DNA of 64,000 nt from Flavobacterium sp. (GTDB lineage: Bacteria; Bacteroidota; Bacteroidia; Flavobacteriales; Flavobacteriaceae): assembly GCF_027483985.1 (NCBI RefSeq), contig NZ_JAIXTJ010000057.1, forward strand, positions 1 through 64,000. Direction: 5' to 3'. This document shows positions 10,340-17,880 of the stretch, piece after piece (position 1 is the stretch's first letter; the number at the start of each line of letters is the position of its first letter). The notes beneath the pieces are model-generated. The model was not told the origin of the DNA. It searched no databases and saw nothing but the letters and a program-made list of their open reading frames with translations. A program made the position numbers and the translations under genes.

Positions 10340-10903
10340 TTAATTAACCACAATAGGATATGTAACTTGTGCATCTGTTGCTCCACCAGCGTTTGTAATA
10401 TCGCCGGTTGCAACGCCTACAGCAGCTTTATTTGGTAAATGTCTCAGAGTAACAATAAGATTTCCTGAACTAGCGGCAGCAGTAACCAAAGTAAAATCAA
10501 TTCCAATAGGTTTACCATTTGCATCAGTATCAGTATAAGTAAAAGTTCCTATTGATGTAGGTGCTTGATAAAAAATTTGGTGATCAACACCTTCTTCCTC
10601 TACTTCAGTTGTAATATCACCAGCTGGATTTACTGTTTCGTTCAAAAAAGCAACTGAACCAGTATAGGTTGTTCCAGCCATTAAATTTCCTGAAACAGTA
10701 ACTACAGGAGCATTTGGTCCGTCGCCATCTAAATCTCTTGATAAAAGTGTTATCGTTTGACCACCACCAACTAATGTTGTTCTTACTGTTGTTATCACTT
10801 CCTCTTCATTTACCGGCGCTGGTGTATCATCATCGCTACAAGAAATTAATGCCACAGCAAAAAGAGATAAAAAAAGTTTGTTTGTTATTTTAAATGTTTT
10901 CAT
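10340..10903 (-). CDS. Lipoprotein linked to a TonB receptor
   Basis: A 187-aa predicted lipoprotein: hydrophobic signal followed by lipobox LISC (Cys about 22) and an acidic SDDDTPAP linker. The mature part is a beta-rich domain with GQTITLLSRDLDGDGPNAPV and a conserved end (TLRHLPNKA, GDITNAGGATDAQVTYP). I recall similar Flavobacteriia proteins being annotated loosely as type 1 periplasmic-binding-fold proteins, but nothing here proves that fold. It starts 12 nt after the TonB receptor stop, so it is probably the last gene of that operon and a surface or periplasmic accessory for uptake. The exact ligand role is unknown. Confidence 0.85.
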   Translation of the reverse strand: MKTFKITNKLFLSLFAVALISCSDDDTPAPVNEEEVITTVRTTLVGGGQTITLLSRDLDGDGPNAPVVTVSGNLMAGTTYTGSVAFLNETVNPAGDITTEVEEEGVDHQIFYQAPTSIGTFTYTDTDANGKPIGIDFTLVTAAASSGNLIVTLRHLPNKAAVGVATGDITNAGGATDAQVTYPIVVN

Positions 10904-10915
10904 TTTTTTAATATT

Positions 10916-13294
10916 TTAGAAATTAATTTTTACTTGAATTTGAATGTTTCTACCCAAATCATCGGCATAGAAACGTTGTCTGTTTAAATAGTCTCTGTAT
11001 TTTGTATTCATTATATTAAATACTGAAAGACCGATAGTTGTAAACGAATTTTTTGATGTTTTAAAATCAACATCTGAAGAAAAATGCAAAAGATTATAGG
11101 CTTGAGGAGGTGAACTAATATCTATTTCAACTGGCACTAAATTTCCATCAACCACAATATTTGAGGTAAAGTTATTATTTGGAAATTGATTCTGCCTGAA
11201 AACTACTTCACTTTGTACTTCTAACTTTAGATTACTCCATTCTTTCTTATTAAATTGAACACGGTTATTAATATTCAATGGCGGCATATCAATTAGTGAT
11301 TCATCGTTTGTACTATCTTTTCCATTTACAAAGGATATCATCAATTTATGCTGAAAGTATTTAGTTATTTTCCATTGTGAATTAAAATCTATACCAGTTA
11401 AAACAGCATTGGTTTGGTTGAATTCCCAAACCGGGAAAGCACCGCGAATAGTTGTCTCAAAACCAACTGGTTTTAAAAAAATATAGTCTTCAATATAATT
11501 TAGGAATGGCCCAATATTTACAGCAAAATTATTCCACTTTTTCTGCAGTGAAGTACTGATTTTATTTGACTTTTCACTGACGATTCTTAAATCACCCAAT
11601 TCAATCATACCGCTAGAATGATGCAAACCATCACTAAAAAACTCAGATGGATTAGGATTTCTAACTGCACGACTAAGATTGAAATACAAATCATAATCGG
11701 ATCCAAATGAATATTGAGCTCCCAAACTAGCAGAAAAATTGTGGAATACAAATTGTGGCTTAGTCAACCATTGATTTCCAAAATCACCTATAATAAAATC
11801 ATTATAATCTGGACTATAATTTCTTTCATCCCATCTTGATTTTAAATAAAATTTTGTTGCTTGAATAGATGAAAAATCATAACGAGCACCAACCTCAACA
11901 GAAAAATCACTAGAAAAATGATAATCAACAATTCCATAAACTGCAGCATCAACCTTGTCATAAGTTGGAATTAAAGGCCTAACACCTGTATTTGGACTAG
12001 CCGTATTATTTTGAAATGAACTTGAAACTCCAAGTTTATAATCCCAATCTCCATTTACAAGTTTGTAATCAGCATTAAAGGTGTGTGTAATTAAATTCAA
12101 ATCAAGAGCTGGTTTTGAATCTTGAATTCCAGTTCTCAAATCAAACTCTTTCCGATTATTAAATTGAAAAGAGTATTGCAAACCCAGAACTTCATTATCA
12201 TTAAAATTGAAGTTATAATTCAATTTAGCTAAATGATGCATCACTTTTTGTTTTGGATTTTTAATTGAATAATCAAAATCATTCACAATATAAGGTATGT
12301 TATTATTGATGGAATTATATAAATCATTTACATTACCAATATGTGATGCACTCAAAATTCCTATGGTAGCATTGTACAAACTATAAAAAGCAGAAAAATC
12401 ATATTTCTTTCCGATGTATTTTATATCACCAGAAAAATTGGCTTCTCTATTTCCAGTATTTGATAAATTATAACTGGGCGATTGTCTATCTCCATAATAT
12501 TTAAAGCTACCTTGAACGTTCCAACTCCAATCACAAAAATTTCCTTTATGCAAACTAGTTGAAATTGTTCCACCTCTACCATTACTCTCTAAAGTAGTTA
12601 AAACTTTTCCAAATAGCGTGTCCTTCTTAATGCTAATCGGCTCAATAACAACAATTCCACCTATAGCATCACCGCCATATTGTAGTCCAGATGCGCCTTT
12701 TAAAACGGTGATTTTTCCTGCCGAATTTATATCAAAATTTGGAGCGTGTTCAACACCCCATTGTTGATCTTCTATTTTTACATTATTGTTGTAAATCGGC
12801 ACACGACTACTATGCAATCCGTTAATAACTGGTTTTGCAATAGTACTTCCGCTTTTCAAAATTGAAACCCCTGAAACTTCTTTCAAAACGTTAGCTAACG
12901 ACTGACTACTGTACTTTTCTATTGCAGTTTCTTTAATTTTTTGCTCAGACACAGTATTATTGTAATAATTATCCTTGTGCTTTATTACAATTTCATTCAA
13001 ACGCTCAGCTTTTTGCTTTAATTTAAAATTAATAACTTGATTTTGAGTTACAGTTATGAGAGTATCAATAGATTGGTAACCCACATAACTTATTAAAAAT
13101 TTTGTAGGACCAAATGGAATGTCGTTTATTGAATAAACCCCATTTCTATTACTAACAGCTGATTTAGAAGAAATATGAATATGACTTTTCTCAAGCGGTT
13201 TTTCATTTTCATCTACTATTTTTCCACTTATTGTATTTTGACTATAATTAGATGCAAAACACAATAAGCAAAAAAACATTATGATTTTTTGCAT
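10916..13294 (-). CDS. TonB-dependent outer-membrane receptor, zinc/metal-type candidate
   Basis: A 792-aa outer-membrane receptor. Order: signal peptide (about 1-18), a carboxypeptidase-regulatory-like beta-sandwich (about 20-95, GKIVDENEKPL, SYVGYQS), plug domain (about 110-215, with ANVLKEVSGVSI and LKGASGLQYGGDAIGG) and a 22-strand-type barrel ending in an aromatic-polar strand (IQVKINF). The plug contains EDQQWGVEHAPNFD, a wording I associate with receptors of the ZnuD-like metal-uptake group; this is inference. It lies between an upstream histidine/cysteine-rich peptide gene and a downstream lipoprotein gene on the same strand, which supports a metal role. Complete length for the family. 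Confidence 0.9.
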   Translation of the reverse strand: MQKIIMFFCLLCFASNYSQNTISGKIVDENEKPLEKSHIHISSKSAVSNRNGVYSINDIPFGPTKFLISYVGYQSIDTLITVTQNQVINFKLKQKAERLNEIVIKHKDNYYNNTVSEQKIKETAIEKYSSQSLANVLKEVSGVSILKSGSTIAKPVINGLHSSRVPIYNNNVKIEDQQWGVEHAPNFDINSAGKITVLKGASGLQYGGDAIGGIVVIEPISIKKDTLFGKVLTTLESNGRGGTISTSLHKGNFCDWSWNVQGSFKYYGDRQSPSYNLSNTGNREANFSGDIKYIGKKYDFSAFYSLYNATIGILSASHIGNVNDLYNSINNNIPYIVNDFDYSIKNPKQKVMHHLAKLNYNFNFNDNEVLGLQYSFQFNNRKEFDLRTGIQDSKPALDLNLITHTFNADYKLVNGDWDYKLGVSSSFQNNTASPNTGVRPLIPTYDKVDAAVYGIVDYHFSSDFSVEVGARYDFSSIQATKFYLKSRWDERNYSPDYNDFIIGDFGNQWLTKPQFVFHNFSASLGAQYSFGSDYDLYFNLSRAVRNPNPSEFFSDGLHHSSGMIELGDLRIVSEKSNKISTSLQKKWNNFAVNIGPFLNYIEDYIFLKPVGFETTIRGAFPVWEFNQTNAVLTGIDFNSQWKITKYFQHKLMISFVNGKDSTNDESLIDMPPLNINNRVQFNKKEWSNLKLEVQSEVVFRQNQFPNNNFTSNIVVDGNLVPVEIDISSPPQAYNLLHFSSDVDFKTSKNSFTTIGLSVFNIMNTKYRDYLNRQRFYADDLGRNIQIQVKINF

Positions 13295-13341
13295 TTATTT
13301 TTCTTTAAATTGTTTACGTTAAATTGAAACGAAATGAACAA

Positions 13342-13686
13342 CTAAAGTGGTGGACCTCGAAGGGAATAAACATATCCGGAGAAGAAAGAAAAACTCTTAA
13401 ATGTATAAAAAGAAGTGGCCTTCTTAAAAAAAGAAGGAGTGACTAAGAGATAGTCTTCAAATTTTAGATTAGAAAAGGTATTTAAAGTAAACTCACAAAC
13501 AAAACAATGATCAGCATCGTGATGACTATGACCGATTTCTGTCTTATTTTTAGCGTAGTGATGGTCGCAATGTTTTTCAGAAAGTGACTGCTGAATATGA
13601 TGATAAGAATGAAATGATTGTAACAATATTGCAACTAATATTGTTAAACCAAACAACAGACTCGTTAAGGCGTACTTTCTTTTCAT
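13342..13686 (-). CDS. Small histidine-rich membrane-anchored protein
   Basis: A 114-aa protein with one N-terminal hydrophobic segment (about residues 8-24, signal or anchor). It is followed by a histidine/cysteine-rich stretch (about 26-65): SYHH, CDHHY, HSHHDADHC, FVCEF. Such clusters commonly bind zinc or copper. The C-terminus ends in SLRGPPL; I have seen this kind of ending on small proteins encoded ahead of TonB receptors in Bacteroidota. No family name can be given with confidence. It is the first gene of the presumed operon with the TonB receptor (47 nt apart) and could be a metal sensor or chaperone. Confidence 0.78.
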   Translation of the reverse strand: MKRKYALTSLLFGLTILVAILLQSFHSYHHIQQSLSEKHCDHHYAKNKTEIGHSHHDADHCFVCEFTLNTFSNLKFEDYLLVTPSFFKKATSFYTFKSFSFFSGYVYSLRGPPL

Positions 13687-13691
13687 CGTCG

Positions 13692-13699
13692 CAAATATA
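13692..13699 (-). promoter_or_regulatory. Promoter -7 box for the histidine-rich peptide/TonB operon
   Basis: TATATTTG on the minus strand, exact match to the Bacteroidota consensus TAnnTTTG. Only 5 nt separate it from the ATG at 13686, so the mRNA would have almost no leader. No good -33 TTTG seen. Confidence 0.45.
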
Positions 13700-13710
13700 A
13701 CTTAGTGCTA

Positions 13711-13762
13711 ATAAAAAACCACTTGAATTAACAAATTTTATGATTTGTAAAAACTCAAGTGG
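13711..13762 (-). terminator. Terminator after asd
   Basis: On the minus strand CCACTTGA and TCAAGTGG pair, enclosing a second small stem ACAAAT/ATTTGT, and a run of T follows. It lies about 20 nt past the asd stop. Confidence 0.75.
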
Positions 13763-13783
13763 CTTATTTGATATAGTAACTGA

Positions 13784-14773
13784 TTAGACTAAATCATTTG
13801 CAACTAAATATTCAGCAATTTGAATAGTGTTTGTAGCTGCACCTTTTCTTAAATTATCAGCAACAATCCACATATTTAGTGAATTAGGCTGGCTTTCATC
13901 ACGACGAATTCTACCTACAAAAACATCATCTTTCCCTTGTGCAAATAATGGCATTGGATAAGTGTAAGTATCTGTATTGTCTTGAACTACAACACCATCA
14001 GTGTGATGAAGAATATCTCTAATTTCACTTACATTGAAATCGTTTGCAAACTCCACATTAACCGCTTCGCTATGTCCGCCAACTACTGGTATTCTAATGG
14101 CCGTTGCTGTAACTGCTATAGTATTATCGCCGATAATTTTTTGAGTTTCACGCACCAATTTCATTTCTTCTTTAGTGTAACCATTTTCTTCAAAACTATC
14201 ACATTGTGGAATGGCATTTCTGTGAATTTGGTATTTATAAGCCATTTCACCTTTAATACCTTCGTACTCATTTTCTAGTTGTTGAACAGCTTTAACACCT
14301 GTACCAGTAATAGATTGATAAGTTGAAACTATAACTCGTTTTATTTTATACTTTTTATGTAACGGTGCCAAAACTAGAACCATTTGAATCGTAGAACAGT
14401 TTGGATTGGCAATAATTTTATCTTCTTTAGTTAATTCAGATGCGTTTATTTCTGGAACAATTAGTTTCTTAGTTGGATCCATTCTCCAAGCCGAAGAATT
14501 ATCAATAACTGTTGTTCCTACTGCTGCAAATTTTGGTGCCCATTCTAAAGAAGTTTCTCCTCCAGCAGAAAACAAAGCAATATCAGCTTTCATATCGACT
14601 GCCGTTTGTAAACCAACAACTTTATATTTTGCTCCTTTAAATTCAATTTCTTTACCAACAGATTTCTCTGAAGCTACAGGAATTAATTCCGTAACAGGGA
14701 AATTTCTCTCTGCTAAAACTTGAAGCATCACTTCGCCAACCATTCCGGTTGCACCAACTACAGCAACTCTCAT
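13784..14773 (-). CDS. asd: Aspartate-semialdehyde dehydrogenase
   Basis: Reduces aspartyl phosphate to aspartate semialdehyde with NADPH, the branch step to lysine/diaminopimelate, threonine and methionine. The 329-aa protein starts VAVVGATGMVGE (NADP-binding loop), has the catalytic cysteine in NPNCSTIQM (about residue 128) and the IRIPVVGGHSEAV substrate-binding region (about 223-235). I placed the start at the ATG at 14773, because the 50 residues that an upstream in-frame ATG would add are hydrophobic, non-conserved and precede the Rossmann strand. The aspartate kinase that feeds it is encoded 26 kb away in this window. Confidence 0.95.
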   Translation of the reverse strand: MRVAVVGATGMVGEVMLQVLAERNFPVTELIPVASEKSVGKEIEFKGAKYKVVGLQTAVDMKADIALFSAGGETSLEWAPKFAAVGTTVIDNSSAWRMDPTKKLIVPEINASELTKEDKIIANPNCSTIQMVLVLAPLHKKYKIKRVIVSTYQSITGTGVKAVQQLENEYEGIKGEMAYKYQIHRNAIPQCDSFEENGYTKEEMKLVRETQKIIGDNTIAVTATAIRIPVVGGHSEAVNVEFANDFNVSEIRDILHHTDGVVVQDNTDTYTYPMPLFAQGKDDVFVGRIRRDESQPNSLNMWIVADNLRKGAATNTIQIAEYLVANDLV

Positions 14774-14799
14774 ATTAATATATTTAAAATTTGGAAGTA

Positions 14800-14807
14800 C
14801 AAAAATA
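14800..14807 (-). promoter_or_regulatory. Promoter -7 box for asd
   Basis: TATTTTTG on the minus strand, matching TAnnTTTG, 26 nt before the chosen ATG. Its position supports the short start of asd, since the longer reading frame would begin upstream of the box. Confidence 0.45.
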
Positions 14808-14880
14808 GGTAGAAAATACTTTGAAAAAAGAAAATTTTGAATATTCAACAAGGAATTTTGAATGTTGAAATAGTATAAAA

Positions 14881-14910
14881 GAAAAACCGCCTCAATTAAG
14901 AAGCGGTTTA
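14881..14910 (-). terminator. Terminator after mscL
   Basis: Minus-strand stem AAACCGC/GCGGTTT with a 12-nt loop, followed by TTTTC. A second copy of the CGGTTT arm lies near 14952. Confidence 0.65.
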
Positions 14911-14959
14911 GTACTGAAATCAATTCAGCATTAGTTAGAATATGTACTGTAGCGGTTTA

Positions 14960-15376
14960 TTATTTTTTCAATAAATCTCTAATTTGAGTAAGCAATTCTT
15001 CCTGAGTTGGACCAGCAGGTGCAGCAGGAGCAGCTTCTTCTTTCTTTTTAGCTTTTTCAGCAGCTCTTAAAACAATGAAAATGAATAATGAAATAATCAC
15101 AAAATTGATTATTGCTTGCACTAAATTACCATAAGTAATTACACTTGCACCAGCAGCTTTTGCAGCAGCTAAATTTTCATAACTTGTTCCGTTCAAGGAA
15201 ACAAATTTTTGTGTAAAATCGATTCCGCCAGTAATCAAACCAACGATTGGCATAATAACATCGTCAACAGCTGAGCCAACAATTTTACCAAAAGCACCAC
15301 CGATAACAACAGCAGTTGCTAAACTTAATACATCGCCTTTCATTAAAGACGCTTTAAAATCACTAAAAAATCCCAT
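14960..15376 (-). CDS. mscL: Large-conductance mechanosensitive channel
   Basis: A 138-aa inner-membrane channel that opens under high membrane tension and releases solutes during osmotic downshock. It begins with the amphipathic S1 helix ([14 protein letters not shown]), then TM1 (about residues 16-45, [15 protein letters not shown]) and [14 protein letters not shown], a periplasmic loop, TM2 (about 82-103, [11 protein letters not shown]), and ends with a charged cytoplasmic helix ([15 protein letters not shown]). An alanine/proline linker precedes that helix. Length and all parts fit the family. Monocistronic with its own promoter box and terminator. Confidence 0.96.
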   Translation of the reverse strand: MGFFSDFKASLMKGDVLSLATAVVIGGAFGKIVGSAVDDVIMPIVGLITGGIDFTQKFVSLNGTSYENLAAAKAAGASVITYGNLVQAIINFVIISLFIFIVLRAAEKAKKKEEAAPAAPAGPTQEELLTQIRDLLKK

Positions 15377-15404
15377 AATTGTTTTTGTTTATTGGTTAAC
15401 AGTA

Positions 15405-15412
15405 CAAAATTA
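15405..15412 (-). promoter_or_regulatory. Promoter -7 box for mscL
   Basis: TAATTTTG on the minus strand (TAnnTTTG), 28 nt before the mscL ATG. The -33 element is not clear. Confidence 0.45.
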
Positions 15413-15476
15413 GTTAAAATTTTAACATATTGTCAGAAATTTTGTAGAATTAATACTACTTGTATCTAAGCAAAAC

Positions 15477-17831
15477 TTATTCTTTTATAAATTTCCTAAT
15501 GATTTCGCCATTTTCAGTTTGAAGTTTAATGATGTAATTTCCTGTTTCTAAATCGGAAACATTTATAGAATTACTTGGATTTGTAATAATTTGAACCAAC
15601 TGCCCAAGCATATTATAGATTGAAATTGATTTTATACTTACTTCTTTTTGGATAGTAATATTTAAAATATCTTTTGCTGGACTTGGAGCAAGACTAACAT
15701 AATTTTCAAAATTGAATGTATTGTTTGCTAAAGATTGAAACGTACTAGTTGCAGTATTAGTTACTATCGGAAAATTATAATCAAAATAGATGTTTGCCAA
15801 ATTACTAATGGTACTTCCAACAGTTAAAGTAGGTTTTGTTTTTATTTTAAAGACCAAATAACCATCATTTGTGGCATCTTCAAAAGGAAGATTGATGTTT
15901 TCAAAAATGAACTCTACTTTGTTGGGATTTGTAATTTTTGTAACACAATTGTGTGAACTTTCTATGATCTGCAACGTTGCTATATCAAATGTTGTGGCGT
16001 CAATCATGTCTTTAACCACTATATTTTGTGCGGCAAAAGTTCCGGTGTTTTCAAATCGAATTTGGTAATGAACATATTCACCAATCATTGTAGGATTTAT
16101 TGTTGTGCCTTCTAAACAAGTTTTATCATTTGGATCATAAGAATTTACCACAATTTGACGCAATGGAAAAGTATTATCTCTTATATATTCATCTGCGCTA
16201 GTTCCGTTTATTGTTGCAGTGGAACTCAAAATATCTCCTCCATTTACAGCTGGTGTTTCCATTGGAGAATTTACATTTAATGTTACCACAAATTCACCAC
16301 TTTGAAATGGAACAATCGATCCAATACTCCAAGAAAGCAAACCGGTACTTGTTGTCGTTGGCGCTAATGTTGAAGAAACATAATCTAAAATATCATCGTC
16401 GAAATTAAAAACTATTGTTGGATTTTCAGAAACTGTTCCTTTGTTTTTGTATTTTATTTTATAAGTAGCATCAAATCCAGGACGTGCAGGTTCTAGTGGA
16501 ATAATAACTACTTCTAAATCGTGATGAACTCCATTTGGTATAATACAAAAATCTTGGACAAATGGACTCGCAGTTACAGGAAAACTCACAGTTGCGCTTG
16601 TTGGAGAAACCGAGAAGTAGTTTAGATTTTCTAATTGTGGTGCAATAGTATGTGTTCCTGCTGCGACAGAAATTGAATAATTACCAGAAGTATTGGAAAT
16701 TAAACTACCAGAATTAGTTCCGTCAGAAATTGAGTATTTTAAATTGGGATAAAAACCATCTGTAGCATCACATCCATTTGAATTTCCATCGAATTTATTG
16801 CTTCCTTGAATGGTGTAATTAGTTCCTCCAGGTGTGAAAGAACAATAACTGTTTACGTGGCAATTCGTATAACCCAAACTTAAAATCATACTTTGAACTA
16901 AATCAATTTCATCTTCATCAGCACAAATATATAGTAGATTGGGATTGTTGTTGAAAAAAAGATAATTAAAACCTATACCATTTTTAATACTCAAAGAAGC
17001 AAGTTGATTGTAATCACAAAAAATATTTTGAAGATTAAATAATCCCTGTAAATCTAAAGAAGTAAGTTGATTATCATTACAAACTAATCTATTAAGACTT
17101 GTTAATCCTTGAAGATTCAATGAAGTGAGTTGATTATTAGGACATTCTAAGTCTACAAGACTAGTTAATCCTTGAACATTTAATGATGAAAGGTTATTTA
17201 ACATACAACTTAACCTATTAAGATTTACTAATCCTTGTAAATTTAAAGAAGTAATTTGATTATCAGCACAATACAAACCCTCAAGATTAATTAACCCTTG
17301 TACATCTAAAGAAGTAAGTTGACAAGAATCACAGCCTAAAAATTTTAAATTAGTTAAACCATTTACATTTAAGCTTGATAAATCATAAATAGCGCTGCAA
17401 GACAAAAACTCAAGATTGAGTAAACCGCTAACATTTAAACTTGATATTTGAGTATTATTACATAATAAAAATCGAAGATTGGTTAAACCATCTAAATTTA
17501 AACTTAGTAATTGATTTTGTGAGCAATTCAAATAAATCAAATTTGTAAAACTACTTATTCCGTCAAGATTTGTAATACTTGAATCAATTAAATTTAAATA
17601 TTTTATAACGCTCGCTTCACTAACTTGAATTTCACCATCGTTATTTGTATCGATACTTGTGAAGGTATTTACATTCCCATCAACATTTGGTGTTTCTATT
17701 GACGCTACTTGATTATCCGCACTCGCACTTAATAACTTAGCTTTAAAATTAGCATCAGGAATATTGACAATTTGTGCATTTGCACCAAAAAAGAAAAACA
17801 AAGTGCATAAGGAAAAGTACAGTTTTTTCAT
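15477..17831 (-). CDS. Leucine-rich-repeat surface protein with T9SS sorting domain
   Basis: A 784-aa secreted protein. Signal peptide (about 1-19, GANA-Q), an N-terminal IPDANFKAKLL segment typical of Flavobacteriia LRR proteins, then nine 21-residue leucine-rich repeats (about residues 85-275; pattern NLxxLxCxxNQLTSLNLQGL). After these come a carbohydrate-binding-like beta domain, a DUF11/DUF7619-like domain (YDPNDKTCLEG, IRFENTGTFAAQNIVVKD, FDYNFPIVTN) and a T9SS type A C-terminal domain ending IRKFIKE. I chose the ATG at 17831 because the 11 residues before it precede the signal peptide. Probably exposed on the surface; binding partner unknown. Confidence 0.88.
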   Translation of the reverse strand: MKKLYFSLCTLFFFFGANAQIVNIPDANFKAKLLSASADNQVASIETPNVDGNVNTFTSIDTNNDGEIQVSEASVIKYLNLIDSSITNLDGISSFTNLIYLNCSQNQLLSLNLDGLTNLRFLLCNNTQISSLNVSGLLNLEFLSCSAIYDLSSLNVNGLTNLKFLGCDSCQLTSLDVQGLINLEGLYCADNQITSLNLQGLVNLNRLSCMLNNLSSLNVQGLTSLVDLECPNNQLTSLNLQGLTSLNRLVCNDNQLTSLDLQGLFNLQNIFCDYNQLASLSIKNGIGFNYLFFNNNPNLLYICADEDEIDLVQSMILSLGYTNCHVNSYCSFTPGGTNYTIQGSNKFDGNSNGCDATDGFYPNLKYSISDGTNSGSLISNTSGNYSISVAAGTHTIAPQLENLNYFSVSPTSATVSFPVTASPFVQDFCIIPNGVHHDLEVVIIPLEPARPGFDATYKIKYKNKGTVSENPTIVFNFDDDILDYVSSTLAPTTTSTGLLSWSIGSIVPFQSGEFVVTLNVNSPMETPAVNGGDILSSTATINGTSADEYIRDNTFPLRQIVVNSYDPNDKTCLEGTTINPTMIGEYVHYQIRFENTGTFAAQNIVVKDMIDATTFDIATLQIIESSHNCVTKITNPNKVEFIFENINLPFEDATNDGYLVFKIKTKPTLTVGSTISNLANIYFDYNFPIVTNTATSTFQSLANNTFNFENYVSLAPSPAKDILNITIQKEVSIKSISIYNMLGQLVQIITNPSNSINVSDLETGNYIIKLQTENGEIIRKFIKE
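17010..17560 (-). repeat. 63-bp tandem repeats coding for LRR units
   Basis: Within the preceding gene, units such as those starting near 17040, 17103, 17166, 17229 and 17292 recur every 63 bp and are clearly similar at DNA level, not just in protein. Such arrays can gain or lose units by recombination. Confidence 0.75.
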
Positions 17832-17880
17832 AGCGGTAAGTAATAATAATTCAAATATAAACAATCTTTTGTAAGAAAAA

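Noticed and set aside
14774..14923. N-terminal extension of asd
   Set aside because: Fifty non-conserved residues ahead of the nucleotide-binding start, and the promoter box at 14800-14807 lies inside the extension.
17010..17560. CRISPR-like periodicity
   Set aside because: The 63-bp periodicity is coding sequence for leucine-rich repeats without unique spacers.
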